Positions 41,579-50,286 of a stretch of 64,000 nucleotides of DNA are shown in pieces. How positions within the stretch are numbered: the first letter of the stretch is position 1; each line of letters opens with the position of its first letter. Made by a program: the position numbers and the translations under genes. The notes under the pieces were generated by a model that did not search any database, was not told where the DNA came from, and saw nothing but the letters and a program-made list of their open reading frames with translations. Source of the DNA: Microlunatus lacustris (GTDB taxonomy: Bacteria > Actinomycetota > Actinomycetes > Propionibacteriales > Propionibacteriaceae); contig BAAAJN010000005.1 of the NCBI GenBank assembly GCA_039527025.1, positions 62,001 through 126,000 of the forward strand. The letters run 5' to 3'.

Positions 41579-42898
41579 TCAGCACCGGTGCAGCCGGGGG
41601 TCGTCCGTCCCGAACGTGCGGACGGGGCCGGGGCCGCTGGTCCGGGTCTCGAACCGGACGGTGACCCGACCCAGACCCGAGCCCCACACCCAGCCCGGCC
41701 CGTGCTCGTCGTGCTCCACGTCCGCCCCCGGCGTCCAGCCGTTCCGGCGCCGCGGCTCCGGGTCCTCCGCCGGCGCAGGTGCGCCGAGCTCGACCGGTTC
41801 GGAGCCGTCGGCGGGCGCCTCCGGTTCGGCGAACAGGTCCTCCTGCAGCACGTCGGTCAGCCCGGCGACGCCGACGCCGAGCAGCCGCACCCCGTTCGTG
41901 ACGTCCACGCCCGCCAGCAGCGCCTCCGCGACCGAGGCGATCACCTCGTCGCGGTCGGTGGCGCTGAGCAGGGTGCGGGAGCGCGTGATGGTGGAGAAGT
42001 CGTGCCGGCGCAGCTTCAGGGTGACGGTGCGGGCGAACAGCCCGGACGCGGTCAGCCGCCGGGCGACCTGCCGGGCGTCGCGCCGCAGGATCGCGGTCAG
42101 CTCCGCGACGTCGGTGAGGTCGCGCTCGAAGGTGTCCTCGGTGGAGATGGACTTGGCCTCCCGCTCCGCCTCCACCGGGCGGTCGTCGCGGGCGTGCGCC
42201 AGCGCGACCAGGGCGGCGGCCGCGTTGCGGCCCAGCACCTGGGCCAGCTCGTCGACGTCGACGGCCTGCAGGTCGCCGACGCGGTGCAGCCCGACGCGCT
42301 GCAGCTTGTCCACGGTGACCGGACCGACGCCGGGGATCACCCCGACCGGCATCGGGGCCAGCAGCACCACCTCGGTGCCCGGCTCGACGATCCGACTGCC
42401 GTCGGGCTTGGCCAGCTCGCTGGCGATCTTGGCCATGAACTTCGAGCTGGCCACACCCACCGAAGCCGTCAACCCGTCCGTCGCCTCGGTGATCGCGGCC
42501 CGGAGCTCGTCCACCACGCCCTGCAAGGTGGCGGGGTCGTAGCCGCGGACCGACTCGGCGGCCCGCAGGTCGACGAAGGCCTCGTCCAGGCTCAGCGGCT
42601 CGACCAGCGGGGACAGCGCCCGGAGCCGGTCCATCACCTGACCGCTGGCCTTGCGGTAGGCGTCGAAGCGACCGCCCAGGAAGGCGGCGTGCGGGCACCG
42701 GCGGCGGGCCTCCCCGCCGGGCATCGCCGACTTCACGCCGAAGACCCGGGCCTCGTAGGAGGCGGTGGCCACGACGCCCCGGGCGCCGACCCCGCCGACG
42801 ACGACGGGCTTGCCCCGCAGTGAGGGCTTGTCGCGCTGCTCGACCGAGGCGAAGAACGCGTCGAGGTCGAGGTGCAGCACGGAGGCCTCGGGTCGCAC
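41579..42898 (-). CDS. dinB: DNA polymerase IV (Y-family)
   Basis: The 439-residue polymerase has the metal-binding LDLDAFFASVEQ at the start and SLDEAFVD near residue 105, then VASSKFMAKIAS and the HhH segment IPGVGPVTVDKL. It copies damaged DNA with low fidelity. The last 60 residues, VEHDEHGPGWVWGSGLGRVT and the rest, are a tail common in actinobacterial homologues. No clear beta-clamp motif (QLxLF) is seen; QEDLF near residue 355 is the best candidate. The start is GTG. Confidence 0.93.
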   Translation of the reverse strand: MRPEASVLHLDLDAFFASVEQRDKPSLRGKPVVVGGVGARGVVATASYEARVFGVKSAMPGGEARRRCPHAAFLGGRFDAYRKASGQVMDRLRALSPLVEPLSLDEAFVDLRAAESVRGYDPATLQGVVDELRAAITEATDGLTASVGVASSKFMAKIASELAKPDGSRIVEPGTEVVLLAPMPVGVIPGVGPVTVDKLQRVGLHRVGDLQAVDVDELAQVLGRNAAAALVALAHARDDRPVEAEREAKSISTEDTFERDLTDVAELTAILRRDARQVARRLTASGLFARTVTLKLRRHDFSTITRSRTLLSATDRDEVIASVAEALLAGVDVTNGVRLLGVGVAGLTDVLQEDLFAEPEAPADGSEPVELGAPAPAEDPEPRRRNGWTPGADVEHDEHGPGWVWGSGLGRVTVRFETRTSGPGPVRTFGTDDPRLHRC

Positions 42899-42975
42899 GA
42901 GGCCATTCTGCCGTCCCGAGCAGGACCCGCTTCCCGGTTGCGGCTCACCGGACCGGTGGGGGAGGCTGGCCCGAC

Positions 42976-43764
42976 ATGGAGGACGACCGCCACCTGCTCG
43001 CGGCCTACGACGCGCAGCTGCGCACCGACGCGGAGACCGCCGGCGCGCTCACCACCACGACCCTCGGCCCGCTGCGGTTGGCCACCTTCGCCGGCGGCAG
43101 CGGATTCGTCACCTACCGCGAGCTGGGCGACGCCGACGCCGCAGACGTCGACCGGCTGGTCGAGGAGGCCCTGGACCAGCTCCGGGCCGATCCGGCGGTC
43201 ACCCACGTGGAGTGGAAGAGCCGCGGTCACGACCGGGCTCCCGGGCTGCCCGAGTCCCTGCTGCGGCAGGGTTTCGTCGCCGAGGAACCGGAGTCGATCA
43301 TGGTCGGTCGGGCCGAGCTGCTCGCCGTCGACGTCGCCCTGCCGGCCGGGGTCACCGTGCGCCGGCTGAGCAGCGAGGACGAGGTGCGGGCGACCAGTGC
43401 GATGCAGGACGAGGCCGTCGGCGCCCCGGTGTCCGACGCGCGCGCCGAGGACCTGCTGCGCCGGCTGGAGCTCGACGAGACGGTCGAGCTCTGGGGTGCG
43501 GAGGTCGACGGACGCCTGGTCAGCGCCGGCCGGCTGGAACCGGTACCCGGCTCGGACTTCGCGGGCCTGTGGGGTGGCGCCACCCTCCCGGCCTGGCGGG
43601 GACGGGGGCTCTACCGCGCGCTCACCGCCGTCCGGGCGCGCTCGGCGGTCCGCCTCGGCCGCACCCTGCTGCACAGCGACTCGACGGAGTTCTCGCGGCC
43701 GATCCTGGAACGGTCCGGGCTGGTCCGGGTGTCCACGACGACGCCCTACCGGTGGCGCCGCTGA
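42976..43764 (+). CDS. GNAT-family acetyltransferase
   Basis: The 262-residue protein has a divergent N-terminal half and a GNAT domain after residue 115. LWGGATLPAWRGRGLYRAL is the acetyl-CoA-binding signature (Q/RxxGxG/A form RGRG). The target is unknown. Confidence 0.8.
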   Translation: MEDDRHLLAAYDAQLRTDAETAGALTTTTLGPLRLATFAGGSGFVTYRELGDADAADVDRLVEEALDQLRADPAVTHVEWKSRGHDRAPGLPESLLRQGFVAEEPESIMVGRAELLAVDVALPAGVTVRRLSSEDEVRATSAMQDEAVGAPVSDARAEDLLRRLELDETVELWGAEVDGRLVSAGRLEPVPGSDFAGLWGGATLPAWRGRGLYRALTAVRARSAVRLGRTLLHSDSTEFSRPILERSGLVRVSTTTPYRWRR

Positions 43765-43770
43765 GGTTGC

Positions 43771-44187
43771 TCAGCCGTCGTCCTGCACCCGGGTGGCGAG
43801 CCGGTCGTGCCGCTGCTGGGCCGCCTGGGCGCTGCCCAGCCCCAGCCCGTCGGCGACCTGGGCCCAGGTGAGCCCGCGGCCCCGGGCCATCGCCAGCAGC
43901 CCGAGCTCGGTCTCGTCCAGCTCGGCGCGGACCTGGGGCAGCAAGGTCAGGGCGGCGAGCAGGTCGTCCCGGTCGACCCGGGCGTCGCCGTCGGCGTAGC
44001 GGGCGGTCCCGGCGGCCAGCAGCTCGACCAGCCGGACCGCTTCGTGCGGCAGCAGGGTCACCGACCCCGCGACCCGAGCGCGGGCCGTCTCGGTGCCGGC
44101 ATGCCGGTCGGCCAGGGCGAACAGGGCGGCGGGCGCCCGCCGGCGGCGCCGGTCCTCAGCGGTGGTGGGGGTCGTCGGAACGGTCAT
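43771..44187 (-). CDS. Small helix-turn-helix DNA-binding protein
   Basis: The 138-residue helical protein ends with a HTH-like segment: GRGLTWAQVADGLGLGSAQAA then QQRHDRLATR, seen as TWAQVADGLGLGS. Such proteins are common regulators of unknown targets in actinobacteria. The ATG at 44187 follows GAGGGAG. Repeated CAACG/CGTTG boxes lie just upstream and may be its own operator. Confidence 0.72.
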   Translation of the reverse strand: MTVPTTPTTAEDRRRRRAPAALFALADRHAGTETARARVAGSVTLLPHEAVRLVELLAAGTARYADGDARVDRDDLLAALTLLPQVRAELDETELGLLAMARGRGLTWAQVADGLGLGSAQAAQQRHDRLATRVQDDG

Positions 44188-44205
44188 GGTCCGACCCTGC
44201 TCCCT

Positions 44206-44233
44206 CAACGTCTTGTTGTCAACGTTCCGTTGA
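44206..44233. promoter_or_regulatory. Clustered CAACG/CGTTG boxes upstream of the small HTH gene
   Basis: TCAACG (44219-44224) and CGTTGA (44228-44233) form a perfect inverted repeat around TTC, and a further CAACG lies at 44206-44210, 14 bp away. The patch is lower in GC than its surroundings. An operator for the adjacent HTH protein is likely. Confidence 0.45.
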
Positions 44234-44372
44234 TACTCGAGGCAGCGGAGGACCCGAGCAGATCCTGAGGTACGGGTTCCATACTTCTGCCAGCGCATGC
44301 ACCGGGCGGGTGGCGCGGTCGTGTCGACGCCCCACCCCGTCCACCGCCGTGGTGCGCCTGGGCGGTGCGGCC

Positions 44373-44419
44373 AAGGGGCTGGTGGGGGCGATGAGTCGGG
44401 GCGCTCCCACCAGCCCCTT
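44373..44419 (+). terminator. Strong hairpin with no gene before it
   Basis: AAGGGGCTGGTGGGGGCG (44373-44390) pairs with 44402-44419 over 18 bp with a single G.U and an 11-nt loop, followed by TCCTGTTCC. It sits inside the 298-nt divergent gap between the HTH gene and the VOC gene. Upstream on the plus strand (44240-44372) I see no coding frame of merit, so it may end a small RNA. Confidence 0.55.
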
Positions 44420-44473
44420 CCTGTTCCAGGAGCCGGCGAGGGGCGGTCACCGGGAACTGTCACCCTCGGTCCC

Positions 44474-44479
44474 TAGGGT
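44474..44479 (+). promoter_or_regulatory. -10 box TAGGGT, leaderless start of the VOC gene
   Basis: TAGGGT is followed by 6 nt and ATG (44486). Confidence 0.5.
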
Positions 44480-44485
44480 GCGGCC

Positions 44486-44920
44486 ATGGAGCAGCGGATC
44501 AGTGTCCTGACGCTCGGCGTGCGCGACCTCGAGGTGGCCCGCCGGTTCTACCAGGCCCTCGGCTGGCGGCCGCACCCGTCAGCGGAGGGCGATGACGTCG
44601 TCTTCTTCCAGGTCGGCGGGATCGTCGTCGGGCTGTGGGGCCGCGAGCAGCTGGCGGAGGACTCCTGCGTCGTCGACGCAGGCGGCTGGGGTGGGGTGAC
44701 GCTGGCGCACAACGTGGCGGACCCGGCCACGGTCGACGCCGTCCTCGCCCAGGCCGAGGCGGCCGGCGCCCGCATCGGCCGGCCCGGGGCCCCGACGTCC
44801 TGGGGCGGTTACGGCGGTGTCTTCGTCGACCCTGACGGTCACCCCTGGGAGGTGGCGCACAACCCGGGCTGGGCGATCACCGCGGACGGCGCGACGCTGA
44901 TCGATGCGCCGACCGGCTGA
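44486..44920 (+). CDS. VOC-family (glyoxalase-like) protein
   Basis: The 144-residue protein has two beta-alpha-beta-beta-beta modules: LTLGVRDLEVARRFYQALGW at the start and VFVDPDGHPWEVAHNPGW near the end, which carries the metal-site Glu. The substrate is unknown; members include dioxygenases and resistance proteins. Confidence 0.83.
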   Translation: MEQRISVLTLGVRDLEVARRFYQALGWRPHPSAEGDDVVFFQVGGIVVGLWGREQLAEDSCVVDAGGWGGVTLAHNVADPATVDAVLAQAEAAGARIGRPGAPTSWGGYGGVFVDPDGHPWEVAHNPGWAITADGATLIDAPTG

Positions 44921-45163
44921 GACCAGCCGCGGCGGCCACCCACCGCGGCGAGGACGGCGTCGGCGTCCCCGGCCCCTCATCCGGCCCGGCCAGCGAGCGG
45001 TGCTGCCGCACTCGACGGTGGTGCCGCGCCGTCGTGGGTGGGCGTCGAACCAGAGCGAGCAGGGCGACGGTGTGCAGGCACCTGACCGACCGGTCCGCTG
45101 GCCCGTCGGCGGTCCTCACGCACGGGGCGTGGAGCCACCCGTCGAGGCGCTCGCCAGGGGGTC

Positions 45164-45193
45164 CCGCGGGTTCTCGATAGGTTGAACCCGCGG
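45164..45193 (+). promoter_or_regulatory. Hairpin/operator in the 347-nt gap upstream of glgX
   Basis: CCGCGGGTTC (45164-45173) and GAACCCGCGG (45184-45193) are perfect arms around a 10-nt loop that includes a TAGGTT -10-like box. Repression by a protein bound here is one reading. In the rest of 44921-45267 I see no coding frame with support. Confidence 0.4.
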
Positions 45194-45267
45194 AGGAGGG
45201 GTACCACCCCAGGGGCACCGCCGCCCGCGCCGCGATGAGATCGACACAAGTGCAGAGGTTGAACGAC

Positions 45268-47481
45268 ATGGATATCTGGCCTGGAAGGCCCTACCCGCTG
45301 GGCGCGACGTACGACGGCAGCGGCGTGAACTTCGCGATCTTCTCCGAGATCGCGGACGAGGTGGAGCTCTGCCTGGTCGACGAAGCCGGCGCCGAGACCC
45401 GGTTCGACCTGGTGGAGGTCGACGGCTACGTCTGGCACGGCTACCTGCCCGGCATCCACCCCGGTCAGCGGTACGGGTTCCGGGTGCACGGCCCCTACGA
45501 CCCGGCCAACGGGCACCGGGCCAACCCGTCGAAGTTCCTGCTGAGCCCTTACGCCAAGGCCATCGAGGGGCAGATCGACGGCGACGAGTCGCTGTTCTCC
45601 TACCGCTTCGACGACCCCGACGCCTTCAACGACGACGACTCGCTGGGCCACAACATGGTCTCGGTGGTCGCGAACCCGTTCTTCGACTGGGGCCACGACC
45701 GCCCGCCGCGCCACCAGTACCACGAGAGCGTCATCTACGAGATGCACGTCAAGGGTCTGACGATGACCCACCCCGACATCCCCGACGACGTCCGCGGCAC
45801 CTACGCCGCCATGGGCCACCCGGCCATCATCGAGTACCTGACCGGTCTGGGCGTCACGGCGGTCGAGCTGTTGCCGGTGCACCAGTTCGTCAACGACTCC
45901 CACCTGGTCGACCAGGGCCTGTCGAACTACTGGGGCTACAACACCATCGGGTTCCTGGCCCCGCACAACGGCTACGCCTCGAGCACCACCAACGGCCAGC
46001 ACGTCACCGAGTTCAAGGCCATGGTCAAGGCGCTGCACGCGGCGAACATCGAGGTGATCCTCGACGTGGTGTACAACCACACCGCCGAGGGCAACGAGAA
46101 GGGCCCGACGATCGCCTTCCGTGGCATCGACAACGCGGCCTACTACCGGCTGGTGGACGGCGACAAGGCGCACTACTACGACACCACCGGCACCGGCAAC
46201 AGTCTGCTGATGCGCAACCCGCACGTGCTGCAGCTGATCATGGACTCGCTGCGCTACTGGGTGACCGAGATGCACGTCGACGGCTTCCGCTTCGACCTGG
46301 CCGCCACCTTGGCCCGCCAGTTCCACGAGGTCGACAAGCTGAGCGCGTTCTTCGACATCATCCAGCAGGACCCGGTGATCTCGCAGGTGAAGTTGATCGC
46401 CGAGCCCTGGGACCTGGGCGACGGTGGCTACCAGGTCGGCAACTTCCCGCCCCTGTGGACCGAGTGGAACGGCAAGTACCGCGACACCGTGCGCGACTTC
46501 TGGCGCGGAGAGCCGGCCTCGCTGGCCGAGTTCGCCTCCCGGATCACCGGGTCCAGCGACCTGTACGCGCACTCCGACCGGCGGCCGACGGCCTCGATCA
46601 ACTTCATCGTGGCCCACGACGGCTTCACCCTGCGCGACCTCGTGTCCTACAACGAGAAGCACAACGACGCCAACGGCGAGGGCGGCAACGACGGCGAGAG
46701 CCACAACCGCTCCTGGAACTGCGGCGTCGAGGGCGAGACCGACGACCCGGAGATCAAGGCGCTCCGGCTCCGCCAGCAGCGCAACTTCATCACCACGCTG
46801 ATGGTCAGCCAGGGCGTGCCGATGCTCGCCCACGGCGACGAGCTGGGCCGGACCCAGGGCGGCAACAACAACGTCTACGCCCAGGACAACGAGATCGCCT
46901 GGGTGGACTGGGACCTCGACGAGGACCAGCAGGGCCTGCTGGAGTTCACCTCGGCAGCGATCGCGCTGCGCAAGGCGCACCCGGTGCTGCGTCGTCGCCG
47001 CTTCTTCGCCGGTGACGCCAGCCACGGCGGGCAGAGCGCGCTCGGCGACATCGAGTGGCTGCGTCCTGACGGCACGCTGATGGACGACTCGGACTGGAGC
47101 GCCGGCTACGCCAAGAGCGTCATGGTGTTCCTGAACGGCGACGCCATCCCCGAGTCCGACGACATGGGCCGCCGCGTCAGCGACGACCACTTCCTGCTGA
47201 TGTTCAACGCCTCGCCCGACCCCATCACCTTCCACGTCCCCGAGGCCACCTTCGGCGACGACTGGGTGCTGCGGCTGGAGACCGGTGACGGCACGATCGG
47301 CCCGGTGCAGGACCAGGGTTGGGACGCCGGGACCGAGCACGCGGTGCCGGCGCACTCGATGGTGGTGCTGTCCACCGCCGTCGTGCCGGCCGAGGAGCGC
47401 GAGGCGGCGGTCAACCGGGCCCGCGAGGCGGCCCCGACCCTGGCCAAGAAGTCCGAGAGCCCCTCGGCCGGTCGGCGCTGA
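45268..47481 (+). CDS. glgX: Glycogen debranching enzyme GlgX
   Basis: The 737-residue protein hydrolyses alpha-1,6 branches of phosphorylase-trimmed glycogen. The N-terminal CBM48-like part (YPLGATYDGSGVNFAIFSE) is followed by a GH13 barrel with DVVYNHTAEG, the nucleophile Asp in GFRFDLA, the acid Glu in IAEPWDLG and VAHDGFTLRDLVSYN. These are the isoamylase-type motifs. ATG 45268 follows AGAGG; the in-frame ATG 45235 adds eleven residues before the conserved start. Confidence 0.95.
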   Translation: MDIWPGRPYPLGATYDGSGVNFAIFSEIADEVELCLVDEAGAETRFDLVEVDGYVWHGYLPGIHPGQRYGFRVHGPYDPANGHRANPSKFLLSPYAKAIEGQIDGDESLFSYRFDDPDAFNDDDSLGHNMVSVVANPFFDWGHDRPPRHQYHESVIYEMHVKGLTMTHPDIPDDVRGTYAAMGHPAIIEYLTGLGVTAVELLPVHQFVNDSHLVDQGLSNYWGYNTIGFLAPHNGYASSTTNGQHVTEFKAMVKALHAANIEVILDVVYNHTAEGNEKGPTIAFRGIDNAAYYRLVDGDKAHYYDTTGTGNSLLMRNPHVLQLIMDSLRYWVTEMHVDGFRFDLAATLARQFHEVDKLSAFFDIIQQDPVISQVKLIAEPWDLGDGGYQVGNFPPLWTEWNGKYRDTVRDFWRGEPASLAEFASRITGSSDLYAHSDRRPTASINFIVAHDGFTLRDLVSYNEKHNDANGEGGNDGESHNRSWNCGVEGETDDPEIKALRLRQQRNFITTLMVSQGVPMLAHGDELGRTQGGNNNVYAQDNEIAWVDWDLDEDQQGLLEFTSAAIALRKAHPVLRRRRFFAGDASHGGQSALGDIEWLRPDGTLMDDSDWSAGYAKSVMVFLNGDAIPESDDMGRRVSDDHFLLMFNASPDPITFHVPEATFGDDWVLRLETGDGTIGPVQDQGWDAGTEHAVPAHSMVVLSTAVVPAEEREAAVNRAREAAPTLAKKSESPSAGRR

Positions 47482-47509
47482 GCCCGGGCTCTCCGCAGCT
47501 CGACCCGCA

Positions 47510-47546
47510 GCCGCCCTCCCGCACCGTCCAGGTGCGGGAGGGCGGC
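47510..47546. terminator. Perfect 16-bp hairpin after glgX
   Basis: Arms 47510-47525 and 47531-47546 pair perfectly with a 5-nt loop, followed by CGTTCG. It lies between the convergent glgX and SDR genes. Confidence 0.85.
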
Positions 47547-47568
47547 CGTTCGTCCACGGCCCGGCCGG

Positions 47569-48342
47569 TCAGGCGTCGGGCAGGGCCACACCGGTCAACC
47601 GTGCTGCCGCGGCCAGGAAGCGCTCCTGGAGGTCGACGTCCGTGGCCGCCGGGTGGGGTTCGCGGACCCGGCGCCGGTTCAGGTAGCGCCCGGTGACCTG
47701 GGCCTCAGGGTCGTCGCTGGTGGCCAGCCAGACCGGCGTGTCCGCGCCGGCGGGCAGCTCGTCGGTCGCGCCGGCACCACCCATCCGGGTCTTGATCCAG
47801 CCGGGGTCGACGGCGTTGCTGAGGGTGCCGGGCCAGCGCCGGGCCACGGCGAGGGCCAGCACGACGTCCCAGAACTTGGAGTCGGAGTAGGCCTGCATGC
47901 CGTTCCAGGGCCGGCCGGCGAAGTCGAGGTCGTCCAGGTGCGGACCCCCCTGCGCCTGCAACCCCGACGTCAGGTGCACCAGCCGACGGGGCGCCGGCAC
48001 GGACGCGGTGAGCAGGTAGGGCGCCAGCACGTTGACCTGGAAGACCAGCTCGTGCCCGTCCTCGGTGAGCCGGCGCTCGTCCTGGCTGCCGACCCCCGCG
48101 TTGTGCACCACGGCGTCCAGCCGGCCGAGCGCCGACGCCGTCTCCGCGAGCGCCCGGGTCGAGGCGAACGAGGCGAGGTCGCCGACCAGGACGTCCGCCG
48201 CTCCCGGCACGGCGGCCCGGGCCTGCTCCGCCCGCTCCTCACTGCGCGCGTGCAGCAGCACCCGGTGCCCGCCCGCCACCAGGTCGCGCGCGGTCTGCCG
48301 TCCGATCCCGTCGCTCGATCCCGTCACCAGCACCCTCGCCAT
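47569..48342 (-). CDS. Short-chain dehydrogenase
   Basis: The 257-residue protein has VLVTGSSDGIGRQTA, HNAGVGS, HLTSGLQ and AYSDSK as the Tyr-Lys pair. The length and the long C-terminal tail fit the retinol-dehydrogenase-like SDR group. The substrate is unknown. GGGAG lies upstream of the ATG; the codon before it is GTG. Confidence 0.83.
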   Translation of the reverse strand: MARVLVTGSSDGIGRQTARDLVAGGHRVLLHARSEERAEQARAAVPGAADVLVGDLASFASTRALAETASALGRLDAVVHNAGVGSQDERRLTEDGHELVFQVNVLAPYLLTASVPAPRRLVHLTSGLQAQGGPHLDDLDFAGRPWNGMQAYSDSKFWDVVLALAVARRWPGTLSNAVDPGWIKTRMGGAGATDELPAGADTPVWLATSDDPEAQVTGRYLNRRRVREPHPAATDVDLQERFLAAAARLTGVALPDA

Positions 48343-48437
48343 CACGCCACTCCCGTCCGTCCCGCACCGTCGGTCACGGCCGGCAGCCTACGAGACCCCC
48401 TCCTCCCCGAGTCGTCAGACTCCTGTTGACCCCCAGG

Positions 48438-49028
48438 TCAACCCACGGCTGACTCGGCCCCCGGCCGCAGCACCGCCATCATGATCGCGTCCACCCGCTC
48501 CCCGTCGAAGACGAAGGCGTCCCTGCGCCGGCCCTCGACGCGGAAGCCGGCCCGGGCGTAGACGTGCTGGGCGCGCGGGTTGAAGGCGTACACCTCGAGC
48601 TCGACGCGGTGCAGGTCGGTGACCGCGAAGGCGTGCGCGACCACCAGCCGGGTCGCCTCCGAGCCCAGTCCCCGTCCCCGGCCGTCGGGTCCGACCAGGA
48701 TGCGGAAGCCGCAGGTCTGGTCCTCGGGGCTCCAGTCGTTCAGCACCACCTCGCCGACGCAGCGGCCGGTGGCCTGGTCGACCAGAGCGAGGTCCAGCCG
48801 ATCGGGCTGGGCCTCCCGCGTCTCGTACCAGGTGCGGGTGCGCTCGTCGAGGACGGGGACGGCGGCGTCGACCTCGGCGGTCGAGTGCACCGAGCCGGTC
48901 AGCCGGAGCACCTCCGGGTCGGCCAGCACCGGACCCATGGCGTCGATGTCGACCGGGGTGAAGGGGCGCAGCAGCACCCGCTCGCCGACCAGGGTCGGCT
49001 TCTGCGCGAACAGCACGGGCTCGCCCAC
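48438..49028 (-). CDS. GNAT-family acetyltransferase, RimJ/RimL-like
   Basis: The 196-residue protein has LVGERVLLRPFTPVDIDAM at the start, GFRILVGPDGRGRGLGSEA as acetyl-CoA site and LEVYAFNPRAQHVYARAGF near the end, the pattern of ribosomal-protein N-acetyltransferase-like enzymes. It starts 5 nt after the rnhA stop, so the two are probably one operon. Confidence 0.85.
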   Translation of the reverse strand: MGEPVLFAQKPTLVGERVLLRPFTPVDIDAMGPVLADPEVLRLTGSVHSTAEVDAAVPVLDERTRTWYETREAQPDRLDLALVDQATGRCVGEVVLNDWSPEDQTCGFRILVGPDGRGRGLGSEATRLVVAHAFAVTDLHRVELEVYAFNPRAQHVYARAGFRVEGRRRDAFVFDGERVDAIMMAVLRPGAESAVG

Positions 49029-49033
49029 GGCGC

Positions 49034-49504
49034 TCAGGCGGAGGCGACGACCGGGACGTCGGCCCCGCGGAGCCGGACCTCGTCGACGCCGCGGTTGGCG
49101 AGCTGGTCGGCGCGCTCGTTGCCGGGGTCGCCCGAGTGGCCTTTCACCCACACCCAGGTGATGGTGTGCCGGCCGACCTCGGCGTCCAGCGCGCGCCACA
49201 GGTCCTCGTTCTTCACCGGCTTCTTCGCCGCGGTGCGCCAGCCGTTCCGCTTCCAGCCCGGCAGCCAGTCGTTGAGGCCGTTCATCACGTAGGTGGAGTC
49301 GACGTGCAGCCGGACCTCGCAGGGCCGCTTGAGGGCCCGCAGGGCCTCGATCACCGCGGTCAGCTCCATCCGGTTGTTGGTGGTCACCTGCTCACCCCCG
49401 TAGAGCTCGCGCTCCAGGTCCCCGGCCTTCAGCCAGGCGCCCCAACCGCCGACGCCGGGGTTGCCCTTGCAGGCTCCGTCGCTCCAGATCTCGACCACGT
49501 CCAC
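49034..49504 (-). CDS. rnhA: Ribonuclease HI
   Basis: The 156-residue nuclease cuts RNA in RNA-DNA hybrids. All four acidic residues are in place: WSDGACKGNPG, NNRMELTAVIEAL, HVDSTYVMNG and KGHSGDPGNERAD. It starts with GTG at 49504. Confidence 0.95.
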   Translation of the reverse strand: MDVVEIWSDGACKGNPGVGGWGAWLKAGDLERELYGGEQVTTNNRMELTAVIEALRALKRPCEVRLHVDSTYVMNGLNDWLPGWKRNGWRTAAKKPVKNEDLWRALDAEVGRHTITWVWVKGHSGDPGNERADQLANRGVDEVRLRGADVPVVASA

Positions 49505-49594
49505 GGGGCCATGATCGCAGGTCCAGGCCCGTCTCCCCGGTCCCCGACAGGCGGTGCTCTTCCGCTCCGGCCCGGGGTGCGCCAGCATGTCCGG

Positions 49595-50233
49595 ATGAGC
49601 ACGCTGAGCGGGCAGCAGGTGGCCGACGCCGAGCTGGACGGCTGGGTGCACCTGCTGGGCGGGTTGCAGACCCGGATCGCCACGCCGGACTTCGCGGCGG
49701 GCCTGGCGCTGGTCGAGGCCATCGGCGCCGCCGCCGAGGAGCTGGACCACCATCCCGACCTCGGCCTGCGGTACACCGCTGTCGACGTCCGGTCGAGCAG
49801 CCACGACGTCGGCGGCGTCACCGACCGCGACCTGCGGCTGGCCCGCCGGATCACCGAGCTCGCCGCAGCGGCGGGCCTGCGCACCACGAGCACCGGCGTC
49901 GCCCGGCTCGAGCTGGCCCTGGACACCCCGGACCTGGCCGCGGTGCTGCCCTTCTGGGCCGCGGTGCTGACCATGGCCGAGGGCCGTGACGAGGTCACCG
50001 ACCCGGCCGGCGCCCTGCCGTCGATCTGGTTCCAGCCGTCGGGGGCGGAGGAGCCGCGTCAGCGCTGGCACCCCGACGTCTGGGTCGACCCGGCCGAGGT
50101 GCAGCCGCGGATCGACGCCGCTGTCGCCTCCGGCGGCACCGTCGTGGACGACGAGCAGGCCCCGGCCTTCTGGGTGCTCGCCGACCCCCAGGGCAACCGG
50201 GTCTGCCTGTGCACCTGGCAGAGCCGGGACTGA
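49595..50233 (+). CDS. Fusion of pterin-4a-carbinolamine dehydratase and VOC domains
   Basis: The 212-residue protein has at residues about 18-90 the pterin carbinolamine dehydratase fold with the active-site pattern EELDHHPDL, Tyr, then SSHDVGGVTDRD. Residues about 100-210 form a glyoxalase-like domain (LALDTPDLAAVLPFWAAVL, then ADPQGNRVCLC). The dehydratase recycles oxidised pterin cofactor; the VOC half may be a binding or regulatory unit. No aromatic amino acid hydroxylase lies nearby. A CAGCAT box is 6 nt before the ATG. Confidence 0.83.
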   Translation: MSTLSGQQVADAELDGWVHLLGGLQTRIATPDFAAGLALVEAIGAAAEELDHHPDLGLRYTAVDVRSSSHDVGGVTDRDLRLARRITELAAAAGLRTTSTGVARLELALDTPDLAAVLPFWAAVLTMAEGRDEVTDPAGALPSIWFQPSGAEEPRQRWHPDVWVDPAEVQPRIDAAVASGGTVVDDEQAPAFWVLADPQGNRVCLCTWQSRD

Positions 50234-50274
50234 CCTCCTCGCGACCCAGCGAGGCCGGGGGTGGCCGGCGCTCG

Positions 50275-50280
50275 TAGCCT
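50275..50280 (+). promoter_or_regulatory. -10 box TAGCCT, leaderless start
   Basis: TAGCCT is followed by 6 nt and ATG (50287). Confidence 0.45.
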
Positions 50281-50286
50281 CAGGCC

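Noticed and set aside
44240..44372. A degenerate tRNA before the orphan hairpin
   Set aside because: No T-loop consensus (TTCRANY) in the right place and no cloverleaf could be formed.
44877..45269. 130-residue minus-strand frame upstream of glgX
   Set aside because: Composition is Arg/Pro/Ala-rich without domain signs, and it overlaps the glgX promoter and the end of the VOC gene.
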